Positions 15,636 through 21,347 of a DNA stretch of 25,529 bases are shown here, piece after piece (position 1 is the first letter of the stretch; each line of letters begins with the position of its first letter). Location: positions 1 through 25,529 of the IMG/VR virus record IMGVR_UViG_3300043395_002794, one strand, 5' to 3'. The notes beneath the pieces were generated by a model that searched no databases, was not told where the DNA came from, and worked only from the letters and a program-made list of their open reading frames with translations. Origin of the DNA: a virus. A program made the translations under genes and the position numbers.

Positions 15636-17884
15636 CCAAACCCCTTTTCCCACGGGTCGGTTTCTTCCCGCGTGTCTTCAAACCTTTTAAGCGCGGCCTC
15701 TTCCATTTGCTTAACTTCCCTGGCAAACCACTCGGGAGTATTTGGATGGACCGCGGGCGGCGGCGCTTCCCAGAGCCAGTGGTACGCTTCCCGGAAAGCA
15801 TAGAGAACTGCGTCGCAGATATCTGAGTGGTAGCTATCAAGTATGCGTGGCACCCCGTACGGTGCGTCCCGGTCCCATTGCACGAGCATACAATCTTGAG
15901 CAAACCGAGAGTTCTTTTTTGCATAAAATCTCTTTGTGCGCATAGCATCGTTTAAAAGCTCAATAAATTCAAACTTTCTTACCTTCTCCGCGGCAATTAT
16001 TGGTAACCCGTATCGTCTTTGGATTTCTTCGGCGATCTTTTTCCCAAGTCCGCCGGTATCCATGACGATCCGGTCTGGGTTATAAGTATGAACGACCCTT
16101 TCGATTTCCTTAGCCAGGTCCGTAATTCCTTGCTTAGTTTTAATAGATTCTTCGACGAGCCAGGCGACTTGTGCATTTTGATGCCACCCAATGACCGCAA
16201 TTGCGTCGGCGTCCTCGTACCCCAAATCAACGCCCACCACGTAGGTCCAATTCGTTTCCTCTGGGATGGCTTCATAATCGTTTATCCCTTCGTTATAACG
16301 AAAAACAAGCGCGTTATCGTCTTTACTCCAAACCCCGAAGCACTCTCTTTGAATCGCCGGGTCATCAACACTAACGCCTTTACGCTCTAATTCTCTTTGC
16401 AGGATTTGCTGGTGCGTTTGGCCGGACTTTTTGGGGAGCCAGGGGTTATCGAACATCGTCCAGTGGTGGTGGCTCCACTGGTCACTACGTGCACAGTCGT
16501 AGAAATACCCAACCGGCACCGGCCCAGGAGTACCAATAAGGCGCAAGCGGCCAGCGTAGTCAAAGAGGCGCTTTGCAATAACTTCATCCACGAGTTCTCG
16601 AATATAGTCGCGAAACAATTGGCAATTGTGTACAAGCGCGCCATTTACACTAAAGCTCGGGTGGTTAAGAACTGTGAGATCGTAGAAAAACTCTTCTGCG
16701 GCCTTTGCATCACCTGGCTGTTTGTAATCCTCAATACTCTCCAGCCTAAAATAGCCAGCCTCAATCCCTTCTTTCGGTCCTGCGCCTTTCTCGTCACTAG
16801 GTTGTGACTCAGGCCGTCCACTTCTATCGCTAGCTTGTTCTGCACGTCCGCAAGGTCCACCTTGTAGTTGGTCGGAAACCCCTTCGGCCTTGGCCTTCCA
16901 AGAGAAATCGCATGGTTCCATTTCAATTGCGGAAACTCTTTCAATATGATTTTCTCTGGCTCTGTCGGCCCCGTCCCATTGCCCATTCGAGATACCGGCT
17001 TCCATCCCATCGCCTTTAGCGAATTCGAAACCTTGCGCCTCACCTCTTCTTTTTTCATCGGGTTGGGCAAGCGCCGCCTTTCGAACTTCCCGAAGCAGCT
17101 CGCACTGCAAAAACGATAGCGCCTCCAGTGCTTTCGACTGAAGGGCATCCCGCAAAATTCGCATTGAAAATGACTGACGTGCAAGTAAATCCCCCGGCCT
17201 TAAATCCTTGGCAAACACCCAGCCGCGCGCTGTAAAAAATGGGTGCCTATCAGAGCAAATAACCTTCCCATTATTGAATTCTAAACTCTTGCTCTTTGCA
17301 ACTTTCTTTTTGGAGACTTTAGTGACCGTATCCACGCCCCACGCGTTAAGCACCTTATCTCCTTTACGAATGTCAGAAATCCTTTTTTTGCCGCTAGGAG
17401 TATCAACAAGGGTATCCCCACTAAAGCACTCATCGATGTAACAAAGCGCCAAAGCGATACCGCGAAACTTTTCAATTTCCGTTTTATCTTTCGCACCCGA
17501 GACATAAACGACACTATCGTTGGAAAGTTTAATGTAAAGTTCCGTCTCATTGACCTTGCCCCCTAACTGAAACTCTCTGTTTATTCTAACAAGCTCGGGC
17601 CAGATGATGCGCTTTGCGTTTACCCTTGAGAGCGTAAGGTAAAGCACGTTGCACCCAGGAATTCTTCTTGCTGTCTGAAGTAAGTCTACCGCACACGCAA
17701 TCGTTTTACCCGCCCTTACTGAACATACGGCGGTTGCAAAGTAGCTGGGGTCGTTGATAAGGGCTAGCTGCTTATCAAAGCAGTAGGCTTCAGCGCTGAA
17801 TTGGCTCTGCTTGCTGGTGAGAAACAGGCTCTCCCCCGCCCTCAATAACTCGTTCGCCTCTTGGGTCCATAAGTCGTCGCTCAT
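15632..17884 (-). CDS. terL: Terminase large subunit interrupted by an intein (750 aa precursor)
   Basis: The DNA-packaging motor ATPase and nuclease. Without the intein the protein is 482 residues, a normal TerL length. Seen in order: a Walker A-like SVRAGKT at residues 55-61; Walker B plus catalytic acid in ALCYIDE ending at 152, where the intein (153-420) is inserted; a coupling-type GTP motif at 451-453; and the RNase H-fold nuclease acids D553 (VGVDLGY), D609 (RIVMDT) and D688/D691 (SDICDAV). The Walker A lysine is preceded by Ala-Gly, a tolerated terminase variant. Splicing would join ...YIDE to CQLFRDY.... The first 95 bases overlap the preceding gene in another frame; AGGG lies about ten bases before the ATG. 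Activity should depend on splicing, because the catalytic Glu sits directly next to the insert. Confidence 0.93.
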   Translation of the reverse strand: MSDDLWTQEANELLRAGESLFLTSKQSQFSAEAYCFDKQLALINDPSYFATAVCSVRAGKTIACAVDLLQTARRIPGCNVLYLTLSRVNAKRIIWPELVRINREFQLGGKVNETELYIKLSNDSVVYVSGAKDKTEIEKFRGIALALCYIDECFSGDTLVDTPSGKKRISDIRKGDKVLNAWGVDTVTKVSKKKVAKSKSLEFNNGKVICSDRHPFFTARGWVFAKDLRPGDLLARQSFSMRILRDALQSKALEALSFLQCELLREVRKAALAQPDEKRRGEAQGFEFAKGDGMEAGISNGQWDGADRARENHIERVSAIEMEPCDFSWKAKAEGVSDQLQGGPCGRAEQASDRSGRPESQPSDEKGAGPKEGIEAGYFRLESIEDYKQPGDAKAAEEFFYDLTVLNHPSFSVNGALVHNCQLFRDYIRELVDEVIAKRLFDYAGRLRLIGTPGPVPVGYFYDCARSDQWSHHHWTMFDNPWLPKKSGQTHQQILQRELERKGVSVDDPAIQRECFGVWSKDDNALVFRYNEGINDYEAIPEETNWTYVVGVDLGYEDADAIAVIGWHQNAQVAWLVEESIKTKQGITDLAKEIERVVHTYNPDRIVMDTGGLGKKIAEEIQRRYGLPIIAAEKVRKFEFIELLNDAMRTKRFYAKKNSRFAQDCMLVQWDRDAPYGVPRILDSYHSDICDAVLYAFREAYHWLWEAPPPAVHPNTPEWFAREVKQMEEAALKRFEDTREETDPWEKGFG
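16625..17428 (-). mobile_element. Intein in TerL (268 aa) with out-of-frame endonuclease
   Basis: The insert begins with Cys1 in CFSGDTLVDTPSGKK (block A) and ends at VHN followed by Cys+1. Block B is seen as SDRHPFF (TerL residues 211-217, with Ser in place of the usual Thr and His214 intact). Block F is FYDLTVLNHPSFSVNG (from residue 400). The penultimate His419, Asn420 and Cys421 are intact, so a class 1 splicing mechanism is expected. The splicing domain takes up about the first 85 and last 25-30 residues. The intervening 155 or so residues show no LAGLIDADG or HNH motif in this frame and are hydrophilic, low-complexity and probably disordered. The same DNA encodes an endonuclease in the +1 frame. 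Confidence 0.92.
16645..17184 (-). CDS. Nested EDxHD (Vsr-like) homing endonuclease in the +1 frame (179 aa)
   Basis: This frame lies entirely within the TerL intein and is shifted +1 relative to TerL. The N-terminus has a zinc-finger pattern C8-x2-C11...C26-x3-C30. A nuclease core follows: Glu75/Glu77 in TEPEKII, Asp110 in YKVDLAD, Glu121-x-Asp123 in LAIEVDG, His127, and Asp136, then GWRVLRITN. This matches the EDxHD family of Vsr-fold homing endonucleases known from phages, some of them beside split inteins. It starts at TTG with GGGGGA five bases upstream; the next Met (residue 13) would lose the first two zinc Cys. It starts at intein residue 82 (TerL residue 234), just after the N-terminal splicing blocks, and stops inside block F. 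It probably cuts intein-free terL and so spreads the intein; the target is inferred. Confidence 0.85.
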   Translation of the reverse strand: MHVSHFQCEFCGMPFSRKHWRRYRFCSASCFGKFERRRLPNPMKKEEVRRKVSNSLKAMGWKPVSRMGNGTGPTEPEKIILKEFPQLKWNHAISLGRPRPKGFPTNYKVDLADVQNKLAIEVDGLSHNLVTRKAQDRKKGLRLAILGWRVLRITNSQVMQRPQKSFSTISQFLTTRALV

Positions 17885-18125
17885 CTATTTTTGCCCTAAG
17901 CAGTCGTAAAAACTCTTCGTCTGAAAGCTCGTTAATCGCCCCCGGCTTTCTAAAACAGTAAGTCGCCATTATCTCTAGGCACTTAAGCCGTACAAGCTCG
18001 CTTCTGCTTTTATTAAAAAGGCTTACCAGCTCGGCGGCGACATCCATTCCAAGCTCGGCCATCCTATCGACCATCCGAAAGGAAACCTTATTTGGAACTC
18101 CTTTTCTGCTGCCAACCTGCGGCAT
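17790..18125 (-). CDS. Terminase small-subunit-like protein (111 aa)
   Basis: The protein starts MPQVGSRKGVPNKVSF. Its helical core (MAELGMDVAAELVSLFNK, RLKCLEIMATYCFRKPGA) follows the 'two helices, Leu-Lys, Tyr-x-x-x-Lys-Pro' pattern common in small terminase or terminase-associated proteins encoded directly before TerL. Its last 31 or so residues are charged, Gly/Gln-rich and overlap the TerL start in another frame by 95 bases. AGGAG lies only three bases before the ATG. It probably recognises or organises DNA ends for packaging. The role is inferred from pattern and synteny; the neighbouring 76-residue protein is the alternative candidate. Confidence 0.6.
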   Translation of the reverse strand: MPQVGSRKGVPNKVSFRMVDRMAELGMDVAAELVSLFNKSRSELVRLKCLEIMATYCFRKPGAINELSDEEFLRLLRAKIDERRLMDPRGERVIEGGGEPVSHQQAEPIQR

Positions 18126-18149
18126 AAACTCCTAAATAGACGCGCGGCA

Positions 18150-18380
18150 CTAAATCGTTTTTCTTTGTGGTAGGACCAGTGTACCAAATTTCTCTAGCTG
18201 CTCGTCTCTTGGAATATAGGGCGTATTAAACCTGTGCTGCCAAAAGTAGAACTGGTTTCTAGATACTCCCGCCCGCCTGCACGCGCTATCAACGCCCTTA
18301 CCCTTTTTAAACTCAGCCGCCATTGTGGTAATCACAAAATCGGTAAGAGTAGGATAAGTGTACTTTTTTTGCCGCGGCAT
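18150..18380 (-). CDS. Helix-turn-helix protein, possible DNA-binding part of small terminase (76 aa)
   Basis: A helix-turn-helix is visible at about residues 25-50: GKGVDSACRRAGVSRNQFYFW. The pattern 'A-C-x-x-x-G-V-S-x-x-x-F-Y-x-W' is the one used by the N-terminal domain of many small terminase subunits. The protein is too short to contain the oligomerisation domain as well, and the next gene downstream (24 bases away) supplies a small-terminase-like helical core. Its ATG follows the preceding TAA directly. It may be the DNA-binding half of a split small terminase or an independent regulator. Both ideas are inference. Confidence 0.6.
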   Translation of the reverse strand: MPRQKKYTYPTLTDFVITTMAAEFKKGKGVDSACRRAGVSRNQFYFWQHRFNTPYIPRDEQLEKFGTLVLPQRKTI

Positions 18381-18662
18381 TTAGCGCTTTTTCTCCGTCC
18401 ACTCAATGGTTTCAATAAGCGCCGAGTTTACGGTTACCATGTTGGGGCTGCTTTCTTTGGTAACGTCAACGGAGCCGTCCGCTTGTCTGGTCATTTCTAT
18501 CTTGTGCCTATCGCAATCAAGGCTCGTATAGACCGACATCTCGCCCAGGGCCTTTAGGCTTACGCCTTTGTAGCAGATGATTCTTTGGATTTTTCTTTGG
18601 GCTTGGCCGGCTCTTTTTGCTGGCTGGCTTGATTCGCTTGCGGCGGCGGCTGGGTTTGACAT
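18381..18662 (-). CDS. Hypothetical protein with low-complexity N-terminus (93 aa)
   Basis: The first 28 residues are Ala/Ser/Gln/Lys-rich; the remainder looks folded, with alternating strands (HKIEMTRQADGSVDVTKE). The start is firm: GGGAG lies eight bases before the ATG at 18662. It therefore overlaps the previous gene by 103 bases in the -1 frame, and the overlap falls in the low-complexity part of both proteins. The stop abuts the ATG of the helix-turn-helix gene. No family was recognised. Confidence 0.55.
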   Translation of the reverse strand: MSNPAAAASESSQPAKRAGQAQRKIQRIICYKGVSLKALGEMSVYTSLDCDRHKIEMTRQADGSVDVTKESSPNMVTVNSALIETIEWTEKKR

Positions 18663-18853
18663 TTTTGTTTCTCCCTTTCAATGAGCTTTGATAGCTCGGT
18701 GGCTTTTACAAATTCAAGTTCGATATTGTGCGCGTTTCTTTTTAGGTTTTCTATTTCAAGACCAAGTCTTTGAAGCTGCATCTCTTTATCGCCAATTTGG
18801 CAGCATGTATCGACATATTCCTGGCGCAATGTTTCTGGCGTTTTAGTTTCCAT
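18560..18853 (-). CDS. Coiled-coil hypothetical protein (97 aa)
   Basis: Residues 5-65 form a clear helical coiled coil (Leu-, Glu- and Lys-rich heptads such as EMQLQRLGLEIENLKR). The last 33 residues are Pro/Gln/Lys/Ser-rich and disordered, and coincide with the overlap with the next gene. AAGGGG lies seven bases before the ATG, and the start overlaps the preceding stop by 11 bases. No specific function was recognised; a small assembly factor or oligomerising protein is possible. Confidence 0.6.
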   Translation of the reverse strand: METKTPETLRQEYVDTCCQIGDKEMQLQRLGLEIENLKRNAHNIELEFVKATELSKLIEREKQKCQTQPPPQANQASQQKEPAKPKEKSKESSATKA

Positions 18854-19127
18854 ATCTGTACCCCTTTTCTTTGGCTGTCATGGCCGGCATTGGCGCCTTC
18901 TCGCCCGTATACACCGGGCTGTCGTTAATAAATTTAATGCACTCTTTAATAATGTTTCCTTGCGCGCCACCATCGCCCAAAGCTTTTAGTACCCTGGACC
19001 TTATTAGCGGCCAGCGGGGGCTGTTATAACAAGCCCACTCAATATCATCCATGATTGGGCCCCTGGCCTCTTTAAATAGATTTCTGATACCGTCTTCCAC
19101 TCTTTTTGCTTTTTCCTTTTTAGTCAT
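18843..19127 (-). CDS. Hypothetical protein (94 aa)
   Basis: A mainly helical protein that starts MTKKEKAKRVEDGIRNLFKEA and contains a Trp/Tyr/Pro motif, WACYNSPRWPLIRSRVLKALG. AAGGAG lies close to the ATG, giving a strong start. It lies between a GNAT-type gene (10-base gap) and the coiled-coil gene (11-base overlap). No domain was recognised. Confidence 0.6.
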   Translation of the reverse strand: MTKKEKAKRVEDGIRNLFKEARGPIMDDIEWACYNSPRWPLIRSRVLKALGDGGAQGNIIKECIKFINDSPVYTGEKAPMPAMTAKEKGYRYGN

Positions 19128-19137
19128 GCCATCTCCT

Positions 19138-19572
19138 TTATACGGCGTAGGGGTTATAGGACAGTTTTGGAAACATGCGCGAAATCCACCAGTCTACCGG
19201 ATGCGTGTGGTGTGTGTAGTGGCACTCGTTGGGATTTAAGTCCGAAGATTCCATAAGTTTTCTGGCTATCCCCATCCGTCGAAAGGCGGATTTCACGTAA
19301 CAAAAATGAATAATGGCGGGCGGCGTTTCAAGCTTTTCTATCGCCAAATACCCAATAACAACCTCGGGGTCGTCTTTAAGGCACGCGATTGTGACCTCGG
19401 TCGTTTCCCTTTTTAAGATGCGGGTAAGTATCGGGTGGTGAAACTTAAAAAAAACGTACTTTGAAATGGCCTCGGTGGCGGGGGAGTTTTTTTGGTAGGA
19501 ATTTAGCCAGCTTGAAAAAACAAAAGACTCGTCCGCAGGCTGGTACTCCCTGATCGCTATTTCGCTTTGCAT
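19138..19572 (-). CDS. GNAT-type acetyltransferase (144 aa)
   Basis: The protein shows the GNAT layout: an N-terminal strand-helix (IAIREYQPADESFVFSSW), central strands with VIGYLAIEK, and the acetyl-CoA motif A region HFCYVKSAFRRMGIARKLM with the R-x-x-G-x-A signature at about residues 99-105. The C-terminal part is His/Thr/Trp-rich (THHTHPVDWW). Length is normal for a minimal GNAT. AGAGG lies eight bases before the ATG, which directly follows the previous stop. Similar acetyltransferases occur near packaging genes in several phages; the substrate (host protein, small molecule or virion protein) is unknown. Confidence 0.75.
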   Translation of the reverse strand: MQSEIAIREYQPADESFVFSSWLNSYQKNSPATEAISKYVFFKFHHPILTRILKRETTEVTIACLKDDPEVVIGYLAIEKLETPPAIIHFCYVKSAFRRMGIARKLMESSDLNPNECHYTHHTHPVDWWISRMFPKLSYNPYAV

Positions 19573-19785
19573 TTAAAGGGCCTCTTCGTATACGCGAATT
19601 ATCTGGCTTTGATTTCTTGAAAAAATACCATCGTAGTGCCCCACATAACAGTAAAATATTGTAACGCCTGCGACCTCGCGCGTTACTTCATACTGAGTGG
19701 TTTCAGGAATTCTTACCATGCGGCTTAAGCCGTCTGCCGATACCAAAAGCGCTGGCACCGTCTCCTCTTCTTTCTCTGGTTGCAC
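19573..19785 (-). CDS. Hypothetical protein (70 aa)
   Basis: A short acidic N-terminus is followed by a beta-rich body (YEVTREVAGVTIFYCYVGHYDGIF). The first start in frame is GTG at 19785, with no obvious ribosome site. The stop directly abuts the acetyltransferase ATG, which supports it as a coupled gene. It is separated from the upstream HNH gene by 32 bases. No family was recognised. Confidence 0.5.
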   Translation of the reverse strand: MQPEKEEETVPALLVSADGLSRMVRIPETTQYEVTREVAGVTIFYCYVGHYDGIFSRNQSQIIRVYEEAL

Positions 19786-19817
19786 TTTAGTTTAGTGTAA
19801 CAGAGAAATGGGTGCTA

Positions 19818-20312
19818 TCATTTCTTTACACGCTTGAAAGTTGAGTTCTCCGAATGCGTTACCCATCGCATGTTTCCGAGCGTGTAGCCCAAAGAATTAT
19901 CCAATCGGTCTATTGAAGGCCAAAGTTTCGCATTGAGTCTGTTGTTTTGCCACTGCTCAAAGAGCCGGTGAAAAGCGGGGTCTTTTAATGACCACTCAAG
20001 AAACTCCTCAAAAGAACATACGGGCTTATTCATCCACGTGCTGTTTAGTCGCCCGTTTTGCCCGTACGTCCTGGCTCGCATCTGGCCATGCTTGGCTTTT
20101 AAATACCCCCGTTTCGTCAAACGCGATTTTCTCATGTTTGCGGCCCCAATTTCTCGGCTTCTTTCTGGGTGCGCTTGGCGCCAGAGCCTGTTTTTTTGGT
20201 CTACTTTTGCGCGCCATACTTTATTTGTGCGCCATAACCACTGGTCGTAGTGATTCTTGCACATTTCACGCGAACGGCTTGGCCTCATACAATTTTCAAC
20301 GGAGCACTTCAT
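19818..20312 (-). CDS. Free-standing HNH endonuclease (164 aa)
   Basis: The N-terminus has a zinc-finger pattern C3-x4-C8...C18-x2-H21, and a basic DNA-binding stretch follows at 30-80. The C-terminus holds the HNH signature in WPSIDRLDNSLGYTLGNMRW (about 131-150), with Asp135/Asp138 and Asn147, then a conserved-type W-V-T-x-x-E-N. The classical first His is not seen, as in some phage HNH-like homing endonucleases of this type. It lies at the head of the leftward operon and its ATG overlaps the ATG of the divergent phosphoesterase as CATG. No Shine-Dalgarno was seen, so expression may be low. It is probably a selfish nuclease; the target is unknown. Confidence 0.75.
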   Translation of the reverse strand: MKCSVENCMRPSRSREMCKNHYDQWLWRTNKVWRAKVDQKNRLWRQAHPERSREIGAANMRKSRLTKRGYLKAKHGQMRARTYGQNGRLNSTWMNKPVCSFEEFLEWSLKDPAFHRLFEQWQNNRLNAKLWPSIDRLDNSLGYTLGNMRWVTHSENSTFKRVKK

Positions 20313-21048
20313 GGCGCTAATTCGTAGACTATTTATACCAGACTGTCACTTTGGTTTTGCAGACGAAAGGGCATGGCGTGTAGCGCTGGATGTGGCCACG
20401 CAACTCAAACCACATGAGACGGTTATCCTTGGAGACTTTTTCGACTGCTATTCAGTTAGCCGGCACGACAAAGACCCACTCAAAAATTATGGACTTCTTA
20501 AGCAAGAACTTGCCCGCGGCCAAGAAGCATTAAGAGAAATACAAAGAGCTACAAAAGGAGCTAAGTTAGTGTTTTTAGAAGGAAATCACGAGAATAGAAT
20601 CCCCCGTTTTATAAACGCATACGCCGACAAACTAGCGGGCATCCTTGAGACGAGAGACATCCTTGGTCTTCCGAAGAACTGCCTTTTTATTCCCTACGGG
20701 CAGGGCGGCTTTTACCGGATGGGCAAGCTTCTTGCGACGCACGGGACTATATTTAACCGTCATGTCGCCGCTGGCATGATCGCTAAATACGGTCACTCCG
20801 TCGTCTTCGGACACACACACCGTGTCCAGCATGCTGTTTCTAAGAATATTAACGGAGAAGTTTTCGAGGGTTTTAACATCGGCTGGCTTGGCGACCCGGT
20901 CAAAGCGGCGGACTATATTAAGGATGTTCCTGATGCTAGCCACTGCCTTGGCGTTTCCTATCACAAGAAGAACGGCGGGTTTTTCTTTGAGACGCATATG
21001 ATTAAAGACTACTCCTGTGTGTTAAACGGAAAGGTGATTGAACGATGA
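20311..21048 (+). CDS. Calcineurin-like metallophosphoesterase (245 aa)
   Basis: All metal-binding motifs of the family are present: D11-x-H13 (PDCHFG), GDFFD with Asp42, GNHE at 91-94, THG with His144, and GHTH at 167-170. Length is normal. The start is the ATG at 20311 because GGAG lies six bases upstream; a start at 20257 would add 18 residues without such a site. Phage enzymes of this type can act as phosphatases on nucleotides or DNA ends; the substrate here is not known. It shares CATG with the divergent HNH gene and overlaps the following gene as ATGA, so the pair is co-translated. Confidence 0.85.
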   Translation: MALIRRLFIPDCHFGFADERAWRVALDVATQLKPHETVILGDFFDCYSVSRHDKDPLKNYGLLKQELARGQEALREIQRATKGAKLVFLEGNHENRIPRFINAYADKLAGILETRDILGLPKNCLFIPYGQGGFYRMGKLLATHGTIFNRHVAAGMIAKYGHSVVFGHTHRVQHAVSKNINGEVFEGFNIGWLGDPVKAADYIKDVPDASHCLGVSYHKKNGGFFFETHMIKDYSCVLNGKVIER

Positions 21049-21344
21049 AAATAAACCGTATCCGCGCGCTGTTCATTGTTTTTTTGTGCCTTTCTTTTTG
21101 CGGCGCAAAACAGTTCTACGACGATGAGATAGACTGCCCTGCGGGATGCTCGCGTCAAGATGACGAAGAAGCGCCGTATGTGCCTGAACTTCCACCCTGG
21201 CCCGAAGGATTCGGTGTACTGCCAGACGCCGAAGAGCAAAGTACAGAGCCTCTATATGACGAGGCCGAACCTTTTGAGGACGACGAGCCAATTATTTACC
21301 CCCCTCAAAGTCCCGTCGAAGAAGAGCCGATCTTTGAAGCGTAG
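21045..21344 (+). CDS. Small secreted acidic, proline-rich protein (99 aa)
   Basis: The N-terminus (MKINRIRALFIVFLCLSFCGAK) is a clear signal sequence with basic residues and a hydrophobic core. Cys19 in LSFCGAK could be a lipidation site, although Phe before Cys is not the usual lipobox. The mature part is very acidic and Pro-rich (for example PELPPWPEG, PPQSPVEEEP), suggesting an extended, disordered periplasmic chain. It overlaps the phosphoesterase stop as ATGA. A membrane-anchored, Pro-rich small protein could be an outer spanin (Rz1-like), but no inner-spanin partner was found beside it, so this is only a possibility. Confidence 0.6.
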   Translation: MKINRIRALFIVFLCLSFCGAKQFYDDEIDCPAGCSRQDDEEAPYVPELPPWPEGFGVLPDAEEQSTEPLYDEAEPFEDDEPIIYPPQSPVEEEPIFEA

Positions 21345-21347
21345 TTT

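Noticed and set aside
16397-16807. Rightward 136-residue frame opposite TerL and the intein
   Set aside because: It has no domain pattern or ribosome site and is explained as an antisense shadow.
18560-18662. Programmed -1 frameshift joining the 97- and 93-residue genes
   Set aside because: The overlap has only five-A runs in the wrong phase, and the second gene has its own strong GGGAG, so separate initiation is simpler.
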